Below, in pieces: positions 1 to 11,806 of a DNA stretch of 64,000 nt (positions are counted from its first letter, which is position 1; each line of letters opens with the position of its first letter). The position numbers were made by a program, and so were the translations under genes. Under the pieces are notes generated by a model. It worked only from the letters and a program-made list of their open reading frames with translations, searched no databases and was not told the DNA's origin. Source of the stretch: Mercenaria mercenaria (lineage: Eukaryota; Mollusca; Bivalvia; Venerida; Veneridae); the NCBI RefSeq assembly GCF_021730395.1, contig NC_069366.1, positions 86,230,501 to 86,294,500 of the forward strand. The letters run 5' to 3'.

Positions 1-1631
1 TTTTCCTTCATCTATCCATAAATTTACTGGTAATCGTCCCCTTTTAAAAATTATTTTTTCAAATGCTTCATAACAGATTCTCCAGTTTTATTCTTTAAAG
101 GAATAACCCAAACTATTTTCTAAAAAAATCAATAAAGGTTAAAAATACTTTCTCCTTTATTATATTTGAAAAAACTGCATGTCAACTAAAACACTGACCA
201 AATATCATCATATCTTAACAATCAATCTTCGTTTTATAAATTTTTTTAAATTTGGGTTTTTGTAATTCTTCTGCAATTCATCCTCCTGTATTTCCGGGGG
301 GAACCTACCCCCTTTTTTCCCGTTTTTTGATTTTTGTCCGAGACCAATGTTATTTCGTTTTTATAGCTGGTTTTTTCACTAAATTTTAAATGTTTTGACC
401 TAGTGACCTAGTTTTTAACTCCAGACTACCCATATTCGAACTAGACCTAGATTTCATCAAGGCAGCCAGTCTGACCAAATTTTATGAAAATCAAGTGTAA
501 AATGCAGCCCCTATTGCAAACACAAGGTTTTTATTTGATTTGACCTAGTGACCTAGTGTTTGAACCCAGATAATCCATATTTGAACTTGACTTAGATTTT
601 ATCAATGCTATCATTCTGACAAAATTTCATGAAGATCAGTAGAAAAATACAGCCTCTATCGCATACAGAAGGATTTTCTTTGATTTGACCTAGTGACCAA
701 CTTTTTGTCACTAGATAATCCATATTCCAATTCTATCTAGATTTCATCAAGGCAATCATTCTGACTTAATTTCATGAAGATCATTTGAAAAATACAGCCT
801 TTATCGCATACACAAGGTTTTTCTTTGATTTGACCTAGTGACCTACTTTTTGACCTCAGATGACCCATTTTCAAACTCGGCCTAGATTTCATCAATGTTA
901 TCATTCTGACTTAATTTCATGAAGATCAATTGAAAAATACAGTCTCTATCGCATACACAAGGTTTTCCCTTGATTTGACCTAGTGACCTACTTTTTGACC
1001 TCAGATGAGCCATATTCGAACTTGACCTAAATTTCATCAAGGCATTCATTCTGACAAAAATTCATGAAGATTAATTGAAAAATACACTCTCTGTCACATA
1101 CACAAGGTTTTGCTTGGATTTGACCTAGTGACCTAGTTTTTGATTCACGATGACCCATTTTCAAGCTCGGCCTAGAGTTCATCAAGATAATCATTCTGAC
1201 CAAAATTCATGAAGACTTATTGAAAAATGCAGCCTTTATCGCATACACAAGGTTTTTATTTGATTTGACTTAGTGACCTAGTTTTTGATCCCAGATAATC
1301 GATTTTCAAAGTCGGCCTAGATTTTATCAAGGTTATCGTTCTTACCAAAATTCATGAAGACTAATTGAAAAATGCAGCCTCTATCGCATACACAAGGTTT
1401 TTCTTTGATCTGACCTAGTGACCTAGTTTTTGACTCCAGATGCCCCATTTTCAAATTCGGCCTAGATTTTATCAAAGCAAACATTTTGACCAAATTTCAT
1501 AAAGACCAGTTGAAAAATACAGCCTCTATCGCATACACAAGCTAAATGTTGACAGACGACAGACAGACAGACAGACAGACAAACGCCGGACGCCGGACAT
1601 TGAGCGATCACAAAAACTCACCTGAGCAGCT
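1..1631 (+). mobile_element. Pearl-like (Helentron-type non-autonomous) element, left end outside window or unclear
   Basis: From about 395 on there are roughly eight tandem units of about 146 bp, each opening with two TGACCT-type motifs (TGACCTAGTGACCTAG) and closing with an 'acacaaggttttt' motif. The array ends in a GACA/GACGCCGG tract at about 1555-1600, followed by 'gagcgatcacaaaaactcac' and a terminal GAGCAGCT before AAAAA at 1631. The same order (tandem core, GACG-type microsatellite, short right flank ending in GCT then A's) recurs at 18587-20561 and 62290-63943. This matches the architecture known for bivalve pearl elements and HINEs. Bases 1-340 are AT-rich and I cannot tell whether they belong to the element. 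Confidence 0.65.
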
Positions 1632-2712
1632 AAAAATCAGAACAATGCCATTCTTATATAAGTAGAGCTTTATATTCTTGTAGAAATTCTTATATAAAAT
1701 TTGACTTATAAACTTATTTGATTGATTTGTTTAATGGGTACAGTTATTGGGGATCTGTGTCATCTTTGATGCTGCTTTGATCCCCTGGACATAATTGGTT
1801 GAAGAGCCATAAATCACCAGGTGGAGTCAATGGTCATAAACCACCACCTGTTTTAGCTATCTAAACTTTGACCTGTTCGATCTGCAGGCTCACATTTGTT
1901 GTTAGCTTTATGACAATCATTCCAGTGGTTAACAAAATATGGAGACGACACAAATTTTAATTATTTGATCTTTGACCTCTTACGTGTCACCTTGACCTTG
2001 AACATAGTGACCTGTGCGGCATGCTCTGCGCATTCTTGCTATCTTTTTAAAAGTGCATACAAAGTTAAGCTTTTTGACTTTTGACCTTAAAGTTTGACCA
2101 TGACTTTGAAAAGGGTGACCTGGGTTACACACTCTGCACTTTTGATGAGGCGAAACAACTCCTGCTAGTTTTATGAAAATCTTCCTAGGGGTAAGATGTT
2201 AAGGCTCCGAACGGACACAAAGATAGGGTATTTTACTTTCGACCTCCAAGTGTGGCTTTGACCATGAACCGAATTACCTCGGTATCAGTTTAATGAGGGT
2301 AATAATTTTTGGAAAGTCAAACGCAAGTCTTCACGGTGGCTGAGAAGATATGAAGCGGACAAGAAAACAGAAGGATATATAGGTAGATGGACCAGTGGAC
2401 GGAAAGACATACATGACTCCAGTATAGTCCATACATATTTTGTATTTTGGGGTACAATAATATGGCTATAAATATATTGACTCAGTTCAGAAGTTATCAA
2501 GAGGACACATTTTCACAATTTTGAGAAATTAAAGGATCTTAATTAACTCCTAAGAGACTTATTATCAAACTTCGCCAAGATATTATGCCCATAAACATTG
2601 CGAGTGATGAAGTTTAGTGAAGGTTGGATAAGAATCCCTCAAGAAAGAGAGCAAACAACTTTTGTGAATGGCATTAGCCGTTGCAGGTGATCCAAAAATA
2701 CTTCCGGTTTAA
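1632..2712. other. Gene-free stretch with old TGACC-type repeat remnant
   Basis: No supported gene. Between about 1970 and 2280 there are scattered 'tttgacctt' and 'accttgacc' motifs in the style of the degraded tandem-core elements in this window, so this is probably an old, diverged relative. I see no termini. Confidence 0.35.
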
Positions 2713-2990
2713 ACCACCTTGGTAGCCTGGTGGCAAAGCGGCTGCTTCGGGAGTTGCAGGGCGTGGATTCGATCCGTGGCCACGTCATACCGAAGAGTGT
2801 GTACATGTATGTTGGATTTAATGTCGCACCGACACATGCTAGGTCATATGGCGACTTTCCAGCTTTAATGGTGGAGGAAAACCCCAGGTGCCCCTCCGTG
2901 CATTATTTCATCACGAGCAAAGACGTAAACAATATGATACTATATAGTAGCTTCCTCGCTTAACGCACAATATGCTAGTACTCTTCAGCC
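2713..2990 (+). mobile_element. tRNA-headed SINE, family 1
   Basis: A tRNA-like head (A-box-like 'ggtagcctggtggcaaagcg', B-box-like 'GTGGATTCGATCC') at about 2718-2785 is followed by a body containing 'gtcgcaccgacaca', 'atggcgactttccagcttt' and 'cccctccgtgcattatttca'. Parts of the same body recur at 37796-38090 and 61560-61762, but there a tRNA-like segment sits at the other end and is inverted. The open frame across this copy is not a gene. Confidence 0.65.
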
Positions 2991-3952
2991 AGGTGTCAGG
3001 ATAATGTGACTATATAAAGATTACGAATATGTTGTACAAATATTCCTTGTGTCTCCCTTTTTATTCTGGGTATATCTTTTTGTATTATACAATGATAAAG
3101 TGGAACAAAAAACATTTTCTTCATGATGCACCGTATTACGCTTTATCTTAGAACTGTATGTCCGATTTATAAAATAGGTTGTGAAATTTATAAAAGACAC
3201 ATTCAGTATTTACATAAATAACACGGCCTTTGTATACTGTCATATACACAAGAAACGAATATTTGATACAAAGTGAAAACAAAACCGATTTACCCTGCTG
3301 ACAAAGTCTCCGAAACAGAAGGTTACGATCAATTCAAAAGGTTATCGATTTAAAAAAAAAAGAAGAAAAAAAAAAGGCTCATATCAGCTTCGCGTTTAGT
3401 ACAGCTTCCAATTTACTTTTAAAAAAACTTGCTTGCATATTCAGAGGGGAAGATTTTCAAGTTTTCCGGAGATACGTGTTGTGAAAATAGACTCTTACCC
3501 ATTCTCCCATCTCACGACAGCCACGAGTTTTTGACAAAGCAACATGCCTTTTCACATTTTTGGTAGAGGGTCGCACGAGAAACATTTCTGTGAAGTTATT
3601 TAAAAATGCCTTTTGAAGTGCTCTATTTTTAGCACTTGCGGCCATGAATTTGACAATTCAGAAAACTAGGAATATGAACTCTTTTAGTAGATGGTAAACT
3701 GAAAAGGTACTCAGAATTAAAACCCTCATCCATAGCAAAAGTTTAGCCGCATAAACACATTACATTTAAAATTTATAAGTGATCTGTCCAGTTATATATG
3801 TTATCAGTTGTTATTTCCGATTGAATATCCTGATCAGAGAAGATAGTGCGCTCTTGGGAGGGCCTTACGCTTCCTTGTTGCTGTTTCCTGTTTTTCACTG
3901 TCCTTTTGAACATAGTTTCACATTCTTCCATCCTGTAAAACGGAAGGTAAAA
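2991..3952. other. Gene-free 5' flank of the first CUB/LDLa gene
   Basis: AT-rich sequence with a purine-rich A tract at about 3350-3375. I see no repeat family and no convincing TATA box at a fixed distance from the downstream start codon. Confidence 0.3.
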
Positions 3953-6900
3953 ATGGAAATGAAGGTGTTTCTTATCGTTTTTATTAGTTTACTGAAGTTT
4001 TCTTCACAAATGAGTGTTGAATCATTAAATTCCAGCTCACTCGTGAATGCAACAGAGACGTTGGGACTGACACCATCTCATTGTAAGTATAATTTTATAT
4101 TTCGTTACTTTCACAGTGATTATTTACTTTACTACAATTTCGAGTCTGTACTTCATGCTACATTCCTGAGAGCATTCAGAGCTTCGTTCAGTTTTAATTC
4201 ACATTTAATCCTTAGTTATAGTTCTGTACGTTCGGAACACCTTTTTTTTACCGTGTTAAATTTAATTATGCGGCTTCGTTTTTTAAGACTAGGATATATA
4301 AGAAAATTGGGCAATATAATAAAAAGATCGGGTCGTGTGTTCGATTTGTTTGCTAGACTGATCTGAAAAAGGACCTCATCGCATGCAAGTTTTTATAATG
4401 ATTTTATGCGAAATCCCCATTTTGATTACATTTGAGTCAAAATCTGCAATGTTGCTTTTAAAGCAACTTCTTATAGTCAACGTGATATTGTTTATTATAT
4501 TGTCAAATAAATGGTAAAGCTTGAAATATGAGCCGCGCCGTCAGAAAACCAACTTAGTGCATTTGCGACCAGCATGAATCCAGATCAGCCAGTCTGGTCA
4601 GGATCCATGCTCTACGCTAACAGTATCTCTAATTGCAATAGACTTTGAAAGCGAACAACATGGATCCTGACCAGACTGCGCGGATACGCAGGCTGGTCTG
4701 GATTCATGCTGGTCGCAAATGCACTAAGTTGTTTTCTCGTGGCGCGGCTCATATGTTTTTGAGATTTTTGCCCTGTATTAAATAAATCTGTAAATTTCAA
4801 GCTGATTTTGAGACATTATGTGAAACACTTTCACGTGTCGATATTTAAATTAATACACATTGACATTTTGTTTTTGTTTTTATAAATTCCGTATGCCGGG
4901 TCTGATTTATTTTGTTTTATACTTATTTCATTTCTCCCTGTTTATCAAACATGCAGAACTACTGTTAAGATTTCATTAAGTTTTAAATTTCATGACTGTT
5001 TCCCAAATGAAGATATTTATAGATGTCAATGGTTGGAATACATTTCAAAAAAGTCAAATATATTCAAAAGAGCTACCGAATTAGCACGTTTTGCGATATT
5101 TTGCAGAATTGATAAAAAAATGAATCTCATAGGAGGTTTAATAGGGGCCTACAGAAATTTGATGAATTTTTCCTGTACAGAAATATATATGAAATCATGA
5201 AATCTAAATATTGGAGACTTTAATTAAACATCTGACAGTTGTGAATTTACTTTTTTTCAAATACTATTTAATGTACAGGTCTGCCAGCTTATTTTGAATA
5301 TATGCTCTCATGGTCCAAGAATACCTGATAAATCTTAATTATGGTTAGTTAAGGACGTTACTTGTATTTTATGTAGAAATATTTTTGCCTTAAAATGAAA
5401 TCTTTGAAAAGATGGTGGCGTTGCTGATTAAAAGAAAATAATGTTTTTCATATCTAATTGCGACATGCTTTACTCATTGAAAGATGCTTCGATTTTGCAT
5501 CCAGGTCGACATTCGTGAAGTTAGCAGTAGAAAAGTAATAGCAGAAATACTATCATTATTGCTCTACTCCTAACTTCTCGCTGAAACGGTATAGCAGAAA
5601 CAGCAGTAGCCTAATTCTGTTGTTATTGCTCTACTGCAAACTTCTCGCTGGCATTTCTATCTTTTCGCTGAAACGTTATAGCAGAAACACCAGTAATTAT
5701 GTTGTTATTGCTCTACTGCTAACTTCGCGCTGGCATTTCTATCTTATCGTTGAAACGTTATCGCATAAACAGCAGTAATTATGTTGTTACTGTTGTTATT
5801 GCTCTACTGCTGACTTCAAGCTGACACTGCTAACTTCTCGCTGAAACGTTATCGCAGAAACAGCAGTAATTCTGTTGTTACTGTTGTTATTGCTCTATTG
5901 CTTACTTCACGCTGGAACCGTTATCTTCTCGTTGAAACGTTATAGCAGAAACAGCAGTATTTCTCTTTTTTATGCTTGTTCCTGCTCAACTGCTAATTTT
6001 ACACTGGTACTGTTAACTTCTCGCTGAAAAACAGCAGTAATTATGTTTTTAATGTTCAGCTGCTTACTTTACGTTGGTACTGTTAACCTCTCTCTGAAAA
6101 CAGTAGTAATTCTGTTGTCACTGTTCAGCTGCTAACTTTACTCTGGTACTACTAACTTCTTGCTGAAAACAGCAGTAATTCTGTTGTTACTGCTCAGCTG
6201 CTAACTTTACGCTGACACTGCTAACTTCTCGCTAAAAACAGCAGTAATTTTGTTGTTACTGTTGTTACTTCCAAACTGCTAACTTCACGCTGGTACAAGT
6301 TCCTAGTCTTTTTTTTTGCAAATGTAATAGTTTAGAAACGCTTTTTAAGCGAAGGCAATAACTCTCTGCTCACCAATATTGTATTTCAGTATATATGAAC
6401 TTACTTTGCGGTTATAAGAAACTGCTCCGCAGCCGTGATGCGATACTCATGTCACCATGGTCAAACAAGTATCCGAGGTCCACACAGACGTGCGAAGTTG
6501 GAGTCCAAAATACAAAATATTTGGATTACAAGTTTGTAATCACTTTCAAGAAAATGAAATTATACAGAAAAACCTCTGGCATTTGTCAGAAATCAAGACT
6601 GGATCTCTTCAATGGACAATCGACTTATTCCATTGACAAGATTAGCGGTAAGTTTGATGAAGACTGGGACAAGCTATGCTCATAAGCCCATACACACCAT
6701 TTGAATTATTTGACAAAACCACAGGCCCGGATACAGAAATATTTAATTGGGAGAGGAGAGAGCTGGGGGTTGGGGTGTCTCCAGTTTTTAACGAAGGAGT
6801 CACTGGCGAGACGCATAGAGCCGAATAGGGACAGGTACGAGATGGAGGTGCCGCAGCTCATGTAAAAGGGGTCAGAGGGTCTCCCCAGGAAACTTGAAAA

Positions 6901-8149
6901 ATATAGGTATGAAATTGTGGCCTCTGGTACATTTGCGGCGTTAATGACTTTCTCAAAAAAGTATAGTTAGGCAAATAAAATCATTCGTGGGTTTGCTGAG
7001 TTTGGTTCAAAGTCCTGCAATTGGCATCCAGTGTGAAACGTAAATGAGTAAATGAGACCGGGTGACAACTATTTTGCCTGTCTAGAAAGTACTTCTCTGA
7101 TCATCATGTTGTCAACGATCTTTAACAAACCATTGAATATTCAAAGACCTTTAACAAGCCGTTGAATATATATATGCAAAACACTGCATGCCGACAAAAG
7201 TTTTTATTCATATTGGTACTATTTTTGTCCTAGATGTAAACGGCCTGTGCGGAACTCATACAGACCACACTGCCTATGAAACGCGGACAAGCTTCCTGAC
7301 ACTGAAGTATACAACGCTCAATCTGCCTTCGGGATATGCTCAGGACTTTGAAGCAGTCATCACACCTTTTCACAGAGGTTTGACCATTTCTGTTTCTTCC
7401 ATAGCAGTTAGAAATGAATATCTTAGATTTGTATATGATTTTAGGGACAGTTTTGGTAACTAAGGGCGCATGCCCACTTTCTAACTTTAACTTTCTCGGA
7501 AACCCTACTTGAACCTGCATTCCGCTGGATAATAGTTCGACTTCAAATGTTATCTGGGTTGAAACTTCGACCTGACTTTCTCAAAGCCATAACTGATAGT
7601 GTTTTACCTATGTTAACGTACGCAGTCCTGAAAAATATGCGTCGTGGGACGGAGGCTGGAGCGCTTTTGAAATTTATATTTCATACATGAGAGCAATCAG
7701 TTTAAAGCTTTAATTAAAATATTAACTTATAAGGTCCGTTTTTAAAACAATTAAGAGGAAAACTATTATACAGACGTTTGCTTTCACACTGAAATCGTCA
7801 TGTGCCATTCTGCATTTTTGATATCATCAAAATAGAACTTGCATAGAGTATTACATATTCATATTCATTAATTCATCATTTGGAACATTTTTATTACATC
7901 ACAGGTACCTGCAAACACGACGAGTTTAAATGCCAGAATGGAAATTGTATAAAGAACAATATGCTGTGCGATTCCTACAACAATTGTGGAGATGACAGCG
8001 ATGAGGAGCATTGTGCGGCAATCCTGACCGTTGCCGTCATTGTCGGTATAGTTGTCGGCTGCGTAGTGTTTATCGCTGTTGTTGGAATCATAATTTGCTG
8101 CTGTTGCTGCGGTTGGTGTTGCGCAGCGTGCACATATGAAAGCTTTTAA
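3953..8149 (+). CDS. CUB-LDLa type I membrane protein, paralogue A
   Basis: Four coding exons: 3953-4082, 6390-6647, 7234-7377 and 7905-8149, with GT/AG borders, joining to 777 nt (258 residues). All three introns are phase 1. Residues 1-19 form a hydrophobic signal peptide. Exons 2-3 encode a CUB domain with four cysteines (C50, C78, C109, C135), the 'SPW..KYP' opening and the 'LDLFNG' strand. Exon 4 encodes an LDL-receptor class A module with six cysteines (C180-C214) and the acidic calcium-binding signature CGDDSDE. A transmembrane helix (about 217-241) follows, then CCCCCGWCC and a C-terminal YESF. The role is probably cell-surface ligand or glycan binding; this is inference. The start was chosen at an ATG directly before the signal peptide; the frame is open further upstream without a convincing start. 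AATAAA at 8337-8342 could be the polyadenylation signal. Its paralogue lies at 13756-16274. The exact exon 3 donor (GTTTGA) is weak but matches the paralogue's position. Confidence 0.85.
4529..4752. mobile_element. Palindromic MITE, TGAGCC family, copy 1
   Basis: A near-palindrome bounded by TGAGCCGCGCC and GGCGCGGCTCA, with TA on both sides. The arms carry 'gaccagcatg.atccagacc' and 'gcgcagtctggtcaggatcc'-type motifs. Five copies occur in this window. This copy lies in intron 1 of the first CUB/LDLa gene. Confidence 0.8.
5510..6300 (+). repeat. Intronic minisatellite with 'gcagtaattctgttgtta' units
   Basis: Degenerate tandem units of roughly 60-100 bp built from 'aacagcagtaattctgttg', 'ctgctaacttc' and 'acgctgg', filling the end of intron 1 of the first CUB/LDLa gene. 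It stops about 90 bp before the exon 2 acceptor. Confidence 0.7.
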
Positions 8150-8394
8150 CTGCTCACACAAACCCATTTCAGTGCGCATGCGCGGCAGTGATTTTTCAAC
8201 ATTTGTAAGCAGAAAGAACTTCAAGAACATGTTTATTTTTGTTAATATTCAGTATTCTTAAACTAAATATAACGTGTTCAAAATGACAACTTCTGAATTA
8301 CAGGTATACTCGCACATAGGTTGCCTACTGAATATGAATAAAATGAATGCCTTGAACATATGTTCTCCCATGTCTTTAAGCTGAACTGTAGCTT

Positions 8395-8980
8395 AATTAG
8401 GTAATTTCCAGTAATAAGCATTGTTTCCTGTAATAAACACAGAATCCTACAATAAACACTGCTTCCTGTAAAGAGAACTGATTAATGTAATTAGCACTAA
8501 TTTCTGTAATAAGCACTGTTTCATAGCCCTGTTTCCGGCAATAAAAACTGCTTCCCGTAATAAACGCTGTTTTATGTAATAGACATTACTTCCTGTGATG
8601 AGCATTGATTCGTAAAATTAGCACTGCTTCCTGCAATGATCACATCACTGTTTCCTCTAATATGTATACTGCTTTCTGTAATGAGCACTGTTTCCTGTAA
8701 TAAGTACTGCTTCTTGTAATGAGCACTGTTTCCTGTAATAAATAAGTACTGCTTTCTGTAATGAGCACTGTTTCCTGTGATAAATACTGCTTCCTGTAAT
8801 GAGCACTGTTTCCTGTAATAAATAAGTAATGCTTTCTGTAATGAGCAGTTTCCTGTAATAGATACTGCTCCCTTTAATGAGCACTGTTTCCTGTAATAAA
8901 TACTGCTTCCTGCAATGAGCACTGTTTCATATAATAAGTACTGCTTACTGTAATGAGCACTGCTTCGTATAATTAGCACC
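8395..8980 (+). repeat. Minisatellite of 'ctgtttcctgtaat' units downstream of paralogue A
   Basis: Units of about 20-23 bp alternate 'actgcttcctgtaatgagc' and 'actgtttcctgtaataa'. The minus-strand open frames here, rich in the repeated string YRKQCSLQ, are translations of this repeat and not genes. Confidence 0.85.
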
Positions 8981-9220
8981 GTTACCAGAAAATATTATGA
9001 AAATAAGCTGAAAATTTTAAAACAAATCTCTATAGCTAGTGATCGGAATTAAAAGTATGTTTGTACTATGAATGAATATATTTTTGTTGTTTTTTTTTTA
9101 TATTTTATTTTCTATTTTATTAGAACTGGTTCTTGTTCTTGTTAAAAACAATATGAGTATATATAAAAGCATACTGCATTTAACTTAACACCGTTCCTTC
9201 CTTTTTTAAATTTGTTATTT

Positions 9221-11263
9221 CACGGCTACTAAACCCTAGCGCCACCACCACAAAGTGGTGATAAGGAAAAGAGCTATTGGCATTTCCGTGGTGCAGCTAT
9301 CACCGGTTTCAAAATGTAAACAGTTGAGTACAATTTATATTTTACATTACATTTTCGTTGATATAACTTATTTCAAAAATCGGAGAATGTAGTGCCGCGT
9401 AAGAACGTTTTTACTATAGGTTAACTGTAATTTTGTTAAGATATTATGTAAATTGTGGTGTCAAGAGCTTTTCTCCTGATTCCAACGTTTGTTAATTTTG
9501 ACAACTGTATGCATTCCAACGAAATTTCGATGCATAGACACGCTATATGAACTTTATCGCGCATGCAAGTTGTCTAAATGTGTCTGGTACTCACACAGAC
9601 ATGCATTTGTATTAATAAAATCTCCCGTAAAAGAAATACACCAGCATTTTAAAAAGTGGCGGCGCTTTCGCATCAGAGATGGCGCTATACAACAGTGGTG
9701 GCGCTGTGGCGGACGGTTGGCGTTAGAACGTCTGACTACAAATAAGTAGTTTCATTCATGAGAAATAAGGTATGCTTACAGGGATTGTCATTTACCTATT
9801 TTAATTTAATGTCTTAAAAGTTATTTTAGAATTAAGAGAAGCATGTGTGTGAATAACGACTGAACGACTAATTTTTTAATCACATTATAAAACTTTATAT
9901 ATTCAAGTATTATGTAGACAATGTTTATCCGTTGCAGATGGGAAGTCTCAAACGAAAAGGGAAAAATAGACCTCTCCTAACAAGTTAAAAGAAGAACAAT
10001 ATCTTGCCAAGCCTTTTTTCCAAAGGAGTTTATTCAAATGAACACAATCATCCCACTGAAGGTTCTACAATAAGTACACATACTCCTTCAAAATACAGTC
10101 ACTCAAAAAGGGCTTAATTTGTTCACCGATAAAAGTAGGTCATAAAACTGAAATCACATTCCAAATTAAACAAAACTTTTGAAAAGTCAGTTCACTTTCA
10201 AATCAAGAAACACTTTAAGATATGAGACGATTCTAACCATGACTATGAATATGGAGAAGTACTTGAAAATATTAGCGAAATGGAGGAATGCGACACTTAA
10301 TTGTATTAATTTGGTGCACGTGAAGACCCTGTCATTAGTAAAGCAGATAAGTCAATTGATTCCTTTGTTTTGAACAAAGAGAAAACCATTTCAGAGGTAT
10401 TAATAGATTTGCTGGATATACAATGTATTTGAAAAAGAAAATGTAAAAATTGAGTTTCTGTCATTTCAGAGTCGCGGCCAGGAAAATTCTACATACTGAT
10501 GTAACATGTATGTAGTTTCTAGTTGTAATAAAATGATTCAATGCAGATGGTGTTCCGCTGATTAGATATGTATAACGATATATTTCCCAAGGGAAAATAG
10601 CCATAGGAAATATTATGTGGTGGACAGTTTTATTTCGGAAGTGCTACGAACTGTTGTCTTTTCTCTGTGTGTTTTCTTTTATTGATTGGAGATGCTTTAG
10701 TTATATGAGAAATAAAACTGTTCAATTTGTTCAGATCTTAAACAAGGTAGACGTGTACGTTGAAAGCCGCAATTGAACTGCAAACGCATACCATAGCCAC
10801 AGCGCCACCACTGATCACTGATGTGATACCGCCACTACTTTTAAAAAGTACTGGCATATTTCTTTTAAGGGAGATTTCAGTACTACTGCTGTTTGCCTGT
10901 GTAAGTATCGTACATATTAAGACCATTTGCATGCGCGATAATGTTCTTATAGTGTGTCTGTGCATCAAATTACAGCTCGAATACAGACAGATATCAAAAT
11001 GTACAATTGTGCGAATCAGGAGAAAAGCTCCTGACACCACAATTTTAATAATATTTCAATGAAATTACAGTCATCCTGTAGTAAAAGTGTTCTTACACGG
11101 CACTACATTCTCCGATTTTTGAAATAAATTTTATCAATTAGAATATAGGACAGAATGTAAACTTTTACAGTTTGAAACTGGTGATAGCTGCACCACGGAA
11201 ATGTCGATAGCTCTTTTCGTTATCACTACTTTTTGGTGGCGGTGCTAGGGTTTAGTAGCCGTG
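9221..11263. mobile_element. DNA transposon with about 520 bp imperfect terminal inverted repeats and TATTT target duplication
   Basis: The element begins with CACGGCTACTAAACCCTAGC and ends with the exact reverse complement of those 20 bases. The flanks are TATTT at 9216-9220 and TATTT at 11264-11268, a 5-bp target duplication. The left arm (9221 to about 9745) and right arm (about 10738-11263) align through diverged but continuous blocks. Examples are 'ttcaaaaatcggagaatgta' and 'gagcttttctcctgatt' in the left arm, with their reverse complements in the right arm. The middle, about 990 bp, shows no transposase frame, so this is a non-autonomous foldback-type copy. A CAC end plus a 5-bp duplication would suit Transib-like elements, but the rest of the terminus does not clearly match that family, so I leave the superfamily open. 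Confidence 0.8.
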
Positions 11264-11716
11264 TATTTGATCCTTCGAATCTGGTCTAAAGTCAACGCTG
11301 CTAGTGGAACGGCACCGTAGAACTATATAAATGAACATAACATGCTCTAAAGAATATGGCCAGTAAAATCCGTTTAATGTATAAACTTATTTGTCTATAG
11401 ACAAAGCATAGTTTCGGACTAAAAACATATTTTTAGTAACAAAACAAAGATAGGCGGGATAATTCTAATGGTTTTGTGTGTCTTTGTAGCGGTAAAATAT
11501 ATATTGCTCTAAATTGTGTTACTCGTTTATTTTTGATAATGAAGTCAGTTTTCCATAAGTGTAATATTACAACCGAACGCAAGGATGTTCCTCACTGAAA
11601 AATTAAGGAAGAGGAAATACATAAATACGCAACAGTTCTTGTTGAAGATCAACTTGCTTAATAAGGAAAATCATTTGAAAATTGTCTTTTCTATTAAGCC
11701 ATTTTTTTCATTCATC

Positions 11717-11806
11717 GACATTCTGCATCCAATTGCATCGGCTTCGCCCTGTATGGAATATTCCTGCTCCAATGAAAAAAGCCGATACAACTAGATGCAG
11801 AAGCTT
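11717..11806. repeat. Short inverted repeat
   Basis: 'ttctgcatccaattgcatcg' and, about 45 bases later, an imperfect reverse complement ('cgatacaactagatgcagaa') can form a stem. Probably a MITE remnant. Confidence 0.5.

Noticed and set aside
395-1550. Regularly spaced repeats that could suggest a CRISPR array
   Set aside because: The units are about 146 bp, similar along their whole length, without unique spacers, and the genome is an animal's.
3779-3952. Upstream in-frame extension of paralogue A
   Set aside because: It has no ATG start, and the signal peptide begins at the ATG at 3953, which matches the position in paralogue B.
7230-8230. Antisense open frames across exons 3 and 4 of paralogue A
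   Set aside because: They are shadows of the coding strand; the sense exons encode recognisable CUB and LDLa modules.
8572-8979. Minus-strand open frames with repeated YRKQCSLQ
   Set aside because: They are translations of a 20-23 bp minisatellite; frames overlap and change with unit indels.
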